Positions 1 to 10,582 of a stretch of 64,000 nt of DNA are shown piece by piece. The notes under the pieces are model-generated. The model searched no databases and was not told the DNA's origin. It was given only the letters and a program-made list of their open reading frames with translations. Position 1 is the first letter of the stretch, and the number at the start of each line of letters is the position of its first letter. Origin of the DNA: Euptelea pleiosperma (taxonomy: Eukaryota > Streptophyta > Magnoliopsida > Ranunculales > Eupteleaceae); the NCBI GenBank assembly GCA_035048495.1, contig CM068551.1:17920248-17984247 (forward strand), given 5' to 3'. Position numbers and translations under genes: made by a program.

Positions 1-132
1 TATTTACGTAGGTAAATATTTTTCGTAAGTCAATATTTTTTACGATTTGAGCTGCTAATGTTTGCAGCCAAAAATGGCCGCAAACATTCATTTTTTTGCT
101 TGAACTTCCTTGAAATATATATAATATTTGGC
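1..132. repeat. MITE fragment, 'TACCAAGC' family
   Basis: AT-rich sequence with short self-complementary words around TTTGCAGCC and GGCTGCAAAC. The same words recur at 25960-25990 inside a more complete copy. The window edge cuts the left side. There is no coding potential. The family assignment rests on these shared words only. Confidence 0.35.
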
Positions 133-236
133 CCCTAGATGAAGAGTAAAAATCACTCACCGCCCATGATGACTGTCCACAATATGTGCCAGGTAGTATA
201 TTTTTAGAAAACGTTGATTGTATGGATGTTTGGTCC

Positions 237-628
237 AAGTTTTAAAGGGGGCCGTTATAATGGTATAACAGACTGGGGGCGTTACTGTTTTTCTGTTATA
301 ATGAAATGTAACGCTCAGGGGTAAAAACGAAAAATAATGAGAAAATAACATAAATAACGAAAAAAATGGCGTTGAAATTCAAATTTTGAAATTTCAATTT
401 TAATTTTTAGAAACAAAAAAATAATGAAAAATAACATAAAATAACGGAAATTAACAAAAAAAGAAAAACGGAAATAACAGATGTTTTTTGCACACAAAAA
501 AAAAAAAATCCAGAATTCGTTAAAATGGAAAAATAACAGCTGTTATTTTTAAAACATTTTAATGGTTCCTAACGAAACGGGGAGGTCTGAATCCGTTATA
601 GCGGCCATTTTTTAAAACCATGGTTTAA
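237..628. mobile_element. 'GGTTTAAA/AACGGCC' palindromic MITE
   Basis: The element begins with TTTTAAAGGGGGCCGTTATA and ends with TATAGCGGCC...AAACCATGGTTTAA, so its ends are inverted copies of each other. The middle is AT-rich with many AACGG/CCGTT words. At least eight relatives occur in the window. It interrupts the foldback MITE at 133-1290. The small ORFs here are repeat by-products. Confidence 0.55.
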
Positions 629-690
629 TCAATCCCTATATGGGCCCACAAACCAAAAATCAGCCTAATTAGTGATTTCAAATCTTTGGA

Positions 691-1053
691 GGGTCGGGCT
701 CGGGAAACCCCCATTTTAGCGTACCCACATAGAAGATGAATCAATGGTTCATTTTTGGTGTGGATGATCTCCTCACCATATAGATCACCCAAACAAAAAA
801 TCAGCCCATTTTGCATTTCTAACCCCATCAAATGTGGGTTTTCAAGTTACATGGCAAGGATCGACGGTCCATAATTCTTCAGCTTCTAAACTAGTTTATG
901 AATATCAGAATGATTTGAATTTTTGTGAGGATAATCTCCTAACCATAGAGATCATCCTCACCAAAATCAGCCATCGATTCATCTTCTATGTGGGTACGCC
1001 AAAATGTGTGTTAAAAATGGGGGTAAAAAATGGGCGTCCCTCGAGCCCGACCC
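691..1053. mobile_element. Mutator-type MITE with perfect 9-bp TSD
   Basis: The ends are inverted: GGGTCGGGCTCGGG at the left and CTCGAGCCCGACCC at the right, followed inward by inverted copies of GTACCCACATAGAAGATGAATC-like sequence. The 9-bp direct repeat ATCTTTGGA lies immediately outside both ends (682-690 and 1054-1062). A 9-bp duplication is the Mutator-superfamily signature. The element is 363 bp and has no transposase. A diverged relative lies at 23059-23410. Confidence 0.8.
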
Positions 1054-1309
1054 ATCTTTGGATACTAGTACCCAAATAATGGTCAATAATGCTTAAATTC
1101 AATGGTTAGAATCAATCCAGGAAAATGACTCCAATCCAACACTTAGATGCTCAAATTCAACGGTAAAAATCAATCCATGAAATCCGTTAATTAGGTTGAT
1201 TTTTGATTTGTTGATCCACTTATAGATTGGGCAAACATCCATTCAGTCAGCATCCTCCACAATGATTGTGGAGGGTAAGCAAAGTAATACTCCTAGATAG
1301 ACATCTAGA

Positions 1310-1545
1310 CAAAAAAAATAACATGATTAGTGATTTCTAAAAGTTGTATTGGTGTATTGGAGTCATTTTCATTGGTTGATTTTTAACCGTGGAATTTGGC
1401 ATTATTTGGGGTACAAAGATCCAAAGGTTTGAAATCACTAATCAGGCTGATTTTTAGTTTGTAGGTGATTGGCCAAACATCCATACGGTCAGTGTCCCTC
1501 TAAAGTATTCCACGTACTCAAATTGTGAGCGGTCAACAAAGTTCT
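1310..1545. repeat. Partial foldback MITE (same family as 30928-31339)
   Basis: It contains the right-hand half of the family: GATTTTTAACCGTGGAATT, AATCACTAATCAGGCTGAT, CATCCATACGGTCAGTG, then an end like GGTCAACAAAGTTCTACTC. The left arm is missing or strongly diverged. Confidence 0.5.
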
Positions 1546-1679
1546 ACTCGGACCTACCGATTATTGGGTTCCCGCCCAAAATCGACTTGCCTGGACCATC
1601 TCATGATTCTCATACATTTGTTCCGTTGTTTGATTGGTTGTGATTGTTCGTAGGTGATCTCCATCTACTATTTTAGATT

Positions 1680-1850
1680 CATCAAATACTCAAAAAATAT
1701 TTGCATTGCACCCTCCACCCAAGCCGTGGAAAGTATTTGCAACTGATTTTATGGGTTAATACCAAGCAATAGGAAATGTTTGAAGCTGTAAACATTTACA
1801 AAGCAAATATTTGTAGAGGTAAATATCTGCATCGGATACCAAGCAAGGCC
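1680..1850. repeat. MITE end, 'TACCAAGC' family
   Basis: Repeated AAATATTTGC words are followed by GATACCAAGCAAGGCC at 1836-1851. This matches the right end of the element at 25855-26162. It is a fragment with no coding potential. Confidence 0.4.
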
Positions 1851-1869
1851 ATATTCTCTAACACTCTTT

Positions 1870-3340
1870 ATCTTATATGGCTTCAATAATGAGTGGCTGA
1901 GATCGACTATGCTTCATATTGATGGCTGAGATTAACTCCCACCCGATTTTGACAAACACTTTGTCGGAAAGTGCAGCGGGCACGGGCCACCCACGCCTAT
2001 AACGAGACAACTTAGTTGTATTCTCTTATCTTATCCATCCATCTAATGTGGACGGTTAGATAAAGAGTGGTTGAGATCAAATCCATCAATCTAATGTGGA
2101 TGGTTAGATTTCAGCCACTCAATCCACTTCATTTGACCTCAATTTATTTAAAATTTGAATTTCAACACCGTTATTTTTTGTTATTTCTGTTATTTTTCCA
2201 TTTCTCCCTCTAACAGCCATTATAATGGAAAAAACGGTAACGCCCCAATCCGTATACTGTTTGAGTGCCGAAGGCACCCAATTTTTGCAAACGCTTTTGT
2301 CGGAGAGTACCGTGGGCACAGGCCATTTACTAGTCTATATCATGGTTTTAAAAATGACCGTTTAAACTGTTTTAACTGCCTTTTAAACGGTAACGCCCCA
2401 AGCCCATTTCCGTTAAAACCCTTTAAACATGTTTTAACGATTTTGAAAAAAATGACCGTTTTTTTTGTTTTAACGGCCGTTAAAATCGTTTAAAGCCGTT
2501 TAATTTTGAAAAATTTTGTGAAAAAAACGAATCTGTTTAATTCCGTTAAAATTCGTTAAATTCTTTTTTTTTTAATTTCCAAATTTCAAACGGTTTTGAA
2601 AAAAATGACCGTTTTTTTGTTTTAACGGCCGTTAAAATCGTTTAAAGCCGTTTAATTTTGAAAAATTTTGTGAAAAAAATGAATCTGTTTAATTCCGTTA
2701 AAATTTGTTAAATTCCTTTTTTTTTAATTTTAAAATTTCAAAATTTGAATTTCAGCGCCATTTTTTCCGTTAAAATCGTTAAAAACAGTTTACTTCCATT
2801 TTTTTCCATTTTTGCCCCTGGCCGTTTCAATCCATTTAAACGGTAACGCCCCCAATCCGTTTAACCGTTAAAACGGCCTCCTTTAAACCTTGGTCTATAT
2901 AACAAAACACAACAATTGTCTCCCCCTCCTATAGGCTTCATATATCCAAGGGTCCATATCAACCTTTACATAACATAAAATTTATACGGTTCGATTAATT
3001 TAATGGGGATATTGTCTCCCCACTTATACCCCTCTTATCGGCTTCACAAAGGATGGCCAAGATCTTATCCCCAAATGGACTATAGATCTCAACAACTCAC
3101 ATCAGATTTTGAGAAATGCTTTGTAGGGGAGTGCTGAGGGCACGGGTTTACCCACTCTACATCTGTATAACAAAACAGAGAAGTCACTTATCCACCCTCT
3201 TATCAGCTTCACAAAGGATGGCCAAGATCCTATCACCTAAATGGATAGTGGATCTCAGCCACTCACACCCGATTTTGGCAAACGCTTTGTCGGAGAGTGC
3301 CGTGGGCACGGGCCACCTACTAGTTTTATACATAACATAT
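1870..3340. repeat. Dispersed/tandem repeat with 'GGGCACGGGCCAC' motif
   Basis: At least four related units lie here (near 1945-2000, 2270-2330, 3090-3160 and 3240-3330). Each carries CACCCGATTTTGGCAAACG, TTGTCGGAGAGTGCCG and GGGCACGGGCCAC variants after a 'ggatggc(t/c)gagatc' word. A weaker unit is at 4120-4260. Other elements interrupt the array. No frame is conserved between units, so I treat it as non-coding repeat DNA of unknown class. Confidence 0.5.
2341..2895. mobile_element. 'GGTTTAAA/AACGGCC' MITE with internal 153-bp duplication
   Basis: It starts at CATGGTTTTAAAAATGACCG and ends at AACGGCCTCCTTTAAACC, so the ends are inverted. Internally a unit of about 153 bp starting at 2441 is repeated almost unchanged from 2594 to about 2742. 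A partial further copy of the family precedes it at 2160-2250. Confidence 0.5.
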
Positions 3341-3374
3341 TTTAAATAATTATTGAAATGGACGACTATTATAA

Positions 3375-4108
3375 CCATGGTTTAAAATAATACCGTTTAA
3401 ACGGTTATAATGGTTTTGACGCTTAGAAAATAACGACCATTTTTTCGTTTGAACGGCCGTTAAAACAAAAATAATGGTTGTTATTTTTTGAAAGATTTGT
3501 GGAAAAAGCGGCTGATATTTTTGTTAACTTTCGGTTTTTTTTTTTAATTTCAATTTTGAAATTTGAAATTTGAAATTTAGCATCATTTTTCCAATTTTTC
3601 TGTTAAATTCTGTTTTTTCTATTTTTTTTTTTTTTCCATTTTGGCCCTGTCCATTACAATTCATTTTAGGAAAAAGATGTAACAAGGTATGCCTGAAACT
3701 GTTCATTTGCGGGAGCGGCATTTTTGGTAGTCACCGCTGCCATCTGGGCCCACTGACCGCTTAGATGTTTATCCCACCCCTTGGTGGATATACATACCAA
3801 AAATCACCTTGATTGGTAATTTATAACCATTAGATTTTAACACTTTTTAGCACCATTTAAGGCTTTCTTATAGCCGTTGAATAGAACCATTTTTTGAGTA
3901 CTAAAACCAACGGCTACAAACCATTAAACAAGCTGATTTTTTGTATGAATGTCTATTAAAGGGTGGGCTAAACATCCATGCGGTTAGTGGGCCCAGATGG
4001 CAGTGGTGACTACCAAAAATGCCGCTTGCTTCCGCAAACGAAAAGATCTCAGGTATACCTTGTTACATCAGACCCTTCATTTTAATGGCCGTTTTAACGG
4101 TTTTAAAG
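3375..4108. mobile_element. 'GGTTTAAA/AACGGCC' MITE interrupted by another MITE
   Basis: The left end CCATGGTTTAAAATAATACCG starts at 3375. The right end GGCCGTTTTAACGGTTTTAAAG closes near 4108. The two halves are separated by the element at 3676-4069. Confidence 0.5.
3676..4069. mobile_element. 'GATGTAACAAGGTA' MITE, copy 1
   Basis: Inverted ends GATGTAACAAGGTATGCCTG and CAGGTATACCTTGTTACATC. Extended inverted arms include GGCATTTTTGGTAGTCACCG, GCCATCTGGGCCCACTGACC and their reverse complements. Length is about 394 bp. Other copies are at 47414-47803 and 55452-55842, with a partial copy near 38424-38600. A clean TSD is not visible, so the superfamily is unknown. Confidence 0.65.
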
Positions 4109-4290
4109 AGTATCTCTGCGCCGCCGTCCGCCGTTCCATAAAACGCAACTCATTTTCTTTCCTCTTATACACTCATAAGGGATGGCTGAGATCGAATCCT
4201 TTCATCCGTTTTGGACTGTCGATCTCATTCACTCGATTTTTGGCGCCTATTTATTTGGGCTTAGCTAACTAAACCCACGTCTGTCTCAAG

Positions 4291-4396
4291 TAAAACTTCT
4301 ATTACAACAAATTGTAAATCACACAAGGTGTACGTGCCGAGAACTCATTGGCTGTGATTGTGTGATTTGCAACTTTGCTGTGACAGAAGTTTTACT
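4291..4396. mobile_element. Short foldback MITE (~106 bp)
   Basis: It begins AGTAAAACTTCTATTACAAC and ends TGACAGAAGTTTTACT. Inner inverted words are AAATCACACAA and TTGTGTGATTT. It shares the AGTAAAAC tip with the larger foldback family. No convincing TSD was found. Confidence 0.45.
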
Positions 4397-5500
4397 CTCT
4401 CAAACTGACTCTTCTCTCACGTGTCACGTCTCGTCTCTGAAACCGAAGGCACTGAAGAAGAAGAAGAAGAAGGGTCTCTGTCACCGTCTCCGCCTGTGGT
4501 GCAGCCGTTGTCTTCTTCTCTCTCAGTAAGTCTTCTTCTCTCTCTCTCTCTCTCTCTCTCTTGGGTTGGGCTCTCTCTCTCTGCAACAGTAGGTTTTGAG
4601 ATGGTTTCTGGGTTTGGGGGTTTTGATGTGAGTGGGTTGTTTGAGGTTTGGGGTTTTTTATGCGTAGTGTGTTGAACGGGGTTCACTCTCTCTGCAACAG
4701 TAGGTTTTGGGATGGTTTCTGGGTTTGGAGGTCTTGATTTGAGTGGGTTGTTTGAGGTTTGGGGGTTTTATTTGTCTTCTGTTGAATGCGTAGTGTGTGT
4801 TGAACGAATTGAGAAATCCTTCATCTCCCTTCGCTGAAAACCAAAGTAAGGTGTCCAGGCTGTCCAGCTGAACCTTGCTGATCATCTAAGCACAGTTGAA
4901 ACTTGCAGTGTGTATCTTATCCTATGTATAAGCCCTCATTCAAGTAAATCCCACTCATCATCCTTTCATTCCCACTATTCTCGCAGCTGAACATGCCCCT
5001 GGAGTATTTTTCAATCTGATATTGTGATGTATATAGGGCGGAGAATCGGAGATTCATTAGGATTGCTTCAGTGACTTTGTTCCATGATCAACTGGTGATC
5101 TGTGATTAACATCCTTATTATTCTTTTAGGATCAAGGGGAAGCTATTGTTGTTGATTTGTTACACACAGCACTTTATATTAGGATTATATGAAAGAGATG
5201 GGCTCTTTGTTGTAAGGAAGCATAATTAGTTAATTTAGATGGAACCCTGTAGCTAAATGTGTATCTTCAATTGGATACAGATCTAAATGTCAAGGAGATG
5301 CCTGTATTTGTGAATATAATCTTCTCTTGGCATATGATTTCCCAACATTTGGGTTTTTATTCTATTGGCCAACACAGAAAGAAGTTTGTATTCTATTGTG
5401 TGCAACTTGGCCAACACAGAAATCCATTACATATTTTATTGAAAGAAGTAAAAGAAATTACAGTAGTGTTCCATTCCCGAATGTAAAGAGGGTCTAAGCC
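4397..5500. other. No assignable gene; low-copy stretch with tandem duplication
   Basis: A pyrimidine-rich 5' part (CT microsatellite near 4537-4561) is followed by two head-to-tail copies of about 110-125 bp (about 4566-4676 and 4677-4804), each containing CTCTGCAACAGTAGG and GAGTGGGTTGTTTGAGG. CT runs, AG|GTAAGT-like and CAG-like sites and GAA repeats resemble a plant 5'UTR and first intron. No protein family is recognisable in any frame. It may be a broken or non-coding transcript. Confidence 0.25.
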
Positions 5501-7070
5501 CACTCTTTACAACCAAACAATTGGCAACAACATTTCCTGGGATCATGCCTAAAGGAGACTTAATAGTCAATATTTTCACAGGCATTCACCATAGTTTTCC
5601 TAGCCATGCATACTTAACTAAATGTTCTGTTTAAGAAAGCAATTCTAAGCAGGGTTTATACATGGTATAAGATACCATGGCATGGAAATGTTAAATGAGG
5701 GGGAAAAAGTAAAATTAGTGATCTTCTAGGTGCAACCCATTGAATGATGGGTCCCCACTTAAAGGAAGGTCCTTCCTTCATCCTGCATCCTGACTCGAGC
5801 ATTTCAGGCCACCACTCTCATAGATGATTACCCCTTAGTGACATGTACGCCAACTAACCCTACTCTAACCCAGGTAAGAAAAATTGGATGACAAAACCAT
5901 TGCTCTCCAGTATTAGAGAGCAATTTTGATACGCAACCCCCAAAAATTGTCATGTGGCACTCTTTGGATCCATTGACCTACACCAAAAATCAGCCTGAAT
6001 GGGCTGAGTTTGGGTTTATACACTATATTTGGGCGTCAACTGGTGAATCTTCTACTTATCAAAAAAAAAAAAAAACTATTGAATCTTCCACTTTCAAGGC
6101 TGTGTTGTTAAGTTCATTTCAAGAACTGCAGCGAGTATAATTTGAGTTATTTTGACCTAATTTATTTAAATAGGATATCCATGTACTCTCAATTAGGTTC
6201 ACTTCATTTCACCTAAATAATGTACCAATGTAAGTGTATTGAACTATAGGTATAATTTCTATTTATGTGTTCATTTCGGATAAGAGATAGAAATGCATGC
6301 GTATATTTGTATGCATTTGTGTATTTCGTACTTATATGCATGTAGATGTGTTTAGAAGAAGTACGCATTTAGACTTAGAGATATATATCTGGATGGACAT
6401 GTTTATGGTCATGTGTGTCCAATGTTTAGGTGTGTATGCTTTATTGGATTCCGGTGGAGGACGTTAGCATGATTATCTTTACAACATGTTCCACATACTT
6501 GGTTAATCGAGAACATATTGATTTCTCTCAATAGACCCTAGAAGGTATTGTTTTAGGGATAACCGGTAATCTAGAGGACCATCGTTTGTTCTTGGTGGTC
6601 TCCAAAAGAGTTTCTCGGCTCCTTATCAATATCATGATTCAGAACAGTAGTTAAAGTCTGTGCACATAGTAGTGGAAACTTCATTGTAAGTTAAGAGTTC
6701 AAATTCTGCAAAATAAATGCTAGCGGAACTTAGATGAATTAAGTTGTAGCACCGTGAACATTTTTCAGTGCATTAAAAAAAAATTTAAAAACATTATGAT
6801 CATTTATTTATTTATATTGAGTATTAATGCTTAGTTGTATATTTGTTGAATTATAATTATTGAGGTGGGCCTTTAGGGCAAATTTATAGACTTTTTGGGC
6901 CTACAAATGACTCTTTTTTTTTTTATGACGTACCTACAAATGACTCTAATTAAAGCCTAGTTGATACCAATGGGTCTTGGGCTTATTTTTTACTCATAAT
7001 TAACCAAAATAAGACTTTTAATAGGTTGATAAAATTATCCCTTTTAAAGTGACGAAAATTATTATTAATT
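5501..7070. other. No gene seen; diverged repeat sequence
   Basis: A diverged foldback-MITE piece lies at about 5950-6010 (words like CACCAAAAATCAGCCTGAAT). An A-run at 6060-6075 could be an old retroposon tail. The rest is AT-rich sequence without a readable frame. Confidence 0.3.
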
Positions 7071-7073
7071 TGT

Positions 7074-8430
7074 TGTTAAGAATGTTAGTCTAACATCGGA
7101 TATGTGAGAAAGTTGAAGGTTTTAAAAACTTATAAATAGGAGTAAAGGCATAAGGCTTTCCGGATTCCAAAAATCGTTGAGAGCCTCTTTAAGAGGAGAA
7201 AACGTTTTTTTTCAAGAGAGAAAAGTTGAAAAAAAATTAGCCGATTCTCTAAGTTCATGTATAATAGAGTTTTTCATCTTGATTTCTCTTCAATAATTAA
7301 GAGTCGTAGATCTTCAGCATTGATTAAGAGTTAGATCAACTCTCCATTAAATAAGTAGACTCTTCTATGATTTTTCGATTAATTAATTTGGGTTATACTC
7401 TTTGTATATGTATCGTATTCGAATGTATTGAAATTTTGGAGATCTATTGAATGATTAGATATTGAATTGCATACATTTTTGAAGTGGGGATTGATCACAA
7501 TGGTTGAAAATTTTTAAGTAAGAAAGGCCTGGAGCCTTTGGGTGCAAAACCCTAAACCCCTGCAAAAGAGTTCTTGGTTGAACTGCTCCCGGTGTGGGAA
7601 GGAGAAGGGAGACCCATGGTGGGTTATTGGTTGCATGTATATATTAATTTCAGATTATAATTTATTTTGAAATACTTGTTATTCTTGTTCCATACCTATA
7701 CTCTGCGTATGAACTTTTGATTGATAGAACTGTCATAGATATGTAGCGATTAAATCTTATTGAGATTTCATAAACTCACTGTTCAACCGATAATATTTTC
7801 AGATTATTTGAGAATGGAAAAAACGATGGACTAAAAGACGGTGTACCAAAGAATATTGAAGCATTCATTGAAAACACATAGTTTATTTATTTATTTTTAT
7901 TTTATGATTGTAATAAATTGAATATTGACTTTATTGGTCTATTTTGAACCTGAATTGATTGATTTAGTACTTTTATTTTATTATTTGCGTTTCAATAGAA
8001 TGTATAATCTGACCCATACGTAGTGTTTCTTCCATGAATCAAATTATGTTCTTTTTCAACAAATCTCGATAGGGTCAGTTGAGAGTAAAAATTTGTTAAA
8101 ATAAAATAGTAAATGATATTTTTGGGTAAAGTGCATTCACAAAAGATGCTTAAAATAATTTTTTATTAAAATTGTATTTTTGGAAAATTTTACGCCTATC
8201 CGCTAAAATTTTGAAAAGTTAATTAAAAAAGAATATCAAACAGAAGTTTTAGCCAAAAACGTCTTTACGAAATATCTTTATTTTGATCTATTATGAATTA
8301 TGCTCATTTTTAAAAATTATTTTAGAGTATTTTATTTTATTTTTATTTTATCACATCCTGAATCTTGGGCAAACGGGTCGTTTTTTAGGCATTCGGGTCG
8401 AATTCGGGTGCCCGGATTCGGGACGTGACA
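7074..8430. repeat. LTR-retrotransposon-like sequence, uncertain limits
   Basis: Two LTR-like edges face each other. On the plus strand, TGTTAAGAATGTTAGTC then ACATCGG and TATAAATAGG (7074-7140) looks like an LTR start plus promoter. On the minus strand, TGTCACGTCCCGAATCC starting at 8430 resembles the start of Del/Tekay-type gypsy LTRs. No gag or pol is present, and the flanks do not give a matching TSD. The region could be one long decayed LTR or two overlapping fragments. Confidence 0.3.
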
Positions 8431-8564
8431 AAGTAGTGGTAGTGGCTCCTGAGATCAACCCAGCAGATGCAGATGGGTTGATCTCAGTCGTTAAAACATA
8501 TTGGCTCATACTGTGGCCTGGATGTATTACTTTTTTTTTAAATAGATGATTCTCTAGATTGGCT

Positions 8565-9217
8565 ACGTGGAAGAGTGGTTTCCCTCCAAACTCCGTAACT
8601 CACAACATTAATCTGCATTTGCAATCTAATTTTGCAAACACAAATTTGAAATTTGAAACTCATTGCAATCTGAAATGCAAAATCAGATAGCAAATCAGAA
8701 ACACCGATGTAGTTGATGTGGAGGAGTGGTTGCCCTCCAAACTCTGTAACTCACATCTTGATTGATGCACTTTGCAAGCTTGGCAATTTTGAAGAGGCTT
8801 AGTCAATCTTCAATTACAGCTTACCCAAGGGTTGGAAACCTAATGCGGTTAGTTATAATATTTATATGAGTGGTCTTTATAAGGTAGGCATGGCTGCATG
8901 GGTGAGGAATTACATCCCACCAATGTGACTTTGAATTTCTTTCTTGATTGTCTTTGTCATGCTTCAAAGTTATGAGGCAAAGGATCTCCTGGACAGGAGT
9001 TTTGATTTGGGTTGGGGTGTCAATTTTGTCAGTTATACCATTGTGATGAACAATTTCTGTAAGATTGGTGGATGGTTGACTGCTTTGAAGCTTTTGACTG
9101 ACGTGTTTAAGAAGGGGGTTGTCCCAAACAGCAGGACATATAATATTGTGATCCATATCCTTTGCGAAGCTGGAAAGGTGGGGAAGGCAAAACGTATGGT
9201 TGATAGCAGAGGCTTTG
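8565..9217 (+). pseudogene. Pentatricopeptide repeat (PPR) protein pseudogene fragment
   Basis: Translated pieces carry clear PPR signatures: SGCPPNSVTH and ILIDALCKLGNFEEA near 8718-8802, AVSYNIYMSGLYKVGMA near 8850-8895, then VSYTIVMNNFCKIGG, TALKLLTDVFKKGVVPN and TYNIVIHILCEAGKVGKA to about 9195. The reading frame shifts and stops between these pieces, and no start or full repeat array is present. The segment GTGGAAGAGTGG...CTCCGTAACTCACA is partly duplicated at 8567-8612 and 8715-8757. PPR proteins bind organellar RNA, but this fragment cannot be functional. Its 3' side ends exactly where a gypsy LTR begins (9218). Confidence 0.8.
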
Positions 9218-10405
9218 TGATGAGGACATCACGTTCTTACCTAGAGTATACCATCGGAGGAGGAAAACTGGGTCCACACCCATGTCTTTGTATTTTAATG
9301 ACTATGTGGGCCTTGGTTTTAGTTCTCCTTGATTTATGGGAGCGGAAGACCCCACATGCATGTACATCATGAAGACTCCATACTGGAAAGATGCATGTGG
9401 GCTGCGTAGGGAGCTTGTGGAGAGTTTTTATTTGTTTTTAGGTTTATTTTGATATTTTTCTTAGAGTTTTAGGTGTCTTTGCAATTAGCCCGCAGTTAGG
9501 GGGCTCATTGTAATTTTGGTTAGTTACTTTAAGTTGCTGAACTTAGCTATTAAATTAGATGGATGGCTAAGATTAGATTAGGGAGTTTTGAGTTATTATA
9601 TAAACTCTTTTAGTTGTAATATTTGATTAATGATGAATTATATTGACTTTTGCTCTTGAGAAATCTCTTGTGGATTGTTCTGTCCTTCCTTGGTGTGAAT
9701 CCAAGCTACTCGGAGCAAATCCGAAAGGTATTATCCTTATCTCTATCTCTATCTCTTCTCTCTCTCCATCTTTATTTTCTTTTCTTGATCAAGTTTGACC
9801 TAGAAAACTCAACCATATCTCTTTTATCTCGAAACCCTAACCATTGATCACAACTATGAATAGTGTCACGTGAATAGTGCCGTGTGAATAGTAACGTGAT
9901 AACCCTCCTCCACCAATTCTCCATACGGCACTCTAAACCCTCCCAAAACCGTCACCACAATTCTCAAACACTCCCAAATCCCTACGGTAACCATAGAAAT
10001 TCCTAACCTCTTCTCAAACCCTAATTTTCCATGGTTTTCCTTTTTCTCCCAAAACCCGACTAAAATCTGATACTTGTCAGAAAGCTCCGAAACTTGCCAG
10101 AAACCTTCATAAACTTCAAATAACTTATAATCTCTTGGAAAAGGAAATTAAAGTAAACCTACAAGTGTTGGTTGAACCTAGCTAGTGGAAGTCCTTACTT
10201 CCATCGGGCCGCTCAATCAATAATTGAGGGTTTATCATTGCTTGGTTGTGAGATCTAGCCTTTGAAACAACTCAGTTAATTATCTACTAGCATATCTACA
10301 TATATGTGATAATTGTTAGAGTAGTTTTATATTTTCTTATTACTTGTGGTAATTTATTTCTGATCTTTGCACTTCATATAGGCTAGTTCTCATCATCCTG
10401 CATCA
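9218..10405 (+). mobile_element. 5' LTR of a truncated Ty3/gypsy retrotransposon
   Basis: The LTR opens TGATGAGGACATC and closes CCTGCATCA, so its tips TGATG/CATCA are perfect inverted repeats. It contains a promoter-like TTATATAAACTC at 9594-9606 followed by AT-rich, polyadenylation-like sequence. A tRNA-Met-type primer-binding site follows at 10409. Length is 1188 bp. It is inserted in the PPR pseudogene. The partner 3' LTR is absent because the element is cut at 11899, so no TSD can be paired. Confidence 0.7.
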
Positions 10406-10408
10406 AAT

Positions 10409-10421
10409 TTGGTATTAGAGC
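10409..10421 (+). other. Gypsy primer-binding site
   Basis: TTGGTATTAGAGC lies four bases after the LTR end. It matches the canonical TGGTATCAGAGC (initiator-Met tRNA) with one change in the core. Confidence 0.7.
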
Positions 10422-10582
10422 CTAGGTCTAGCTTAGGGTTCTATTTTCTTTCTGCATATAGGAATAGAGTTTGCATATTAGGCTTAGTTCATAACATCTC
10501 ATTCGCATGGCATATAGTGCTAGGAGCCCATAGAGTCAGTGTTGCGTATGCCCACGCGTAGGGTAAGAGTTACCAACCCGAC

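Larger units (their letters stand above)
133..1290. mobile_element. Foldback (MULE-type) MITE split by two later insertions
   Basis: This is a copy of the window's commonest foldback family, whose arms carry words such as TATGGATGTTTGGCC and AAAAATCAGCCTGATTAGTG. The left arm (133-236) reads into a different element at about 237. The foldback sequence resumes near 629, is broken again by an element at 691-1053, and finishes with a right arm ending near 1290 (GCAAAGTAATACT). Continuity of the outer element across both breaks is visible by comparison with the uninterrupted copy at 30928-31339. Confidence 0.6.
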
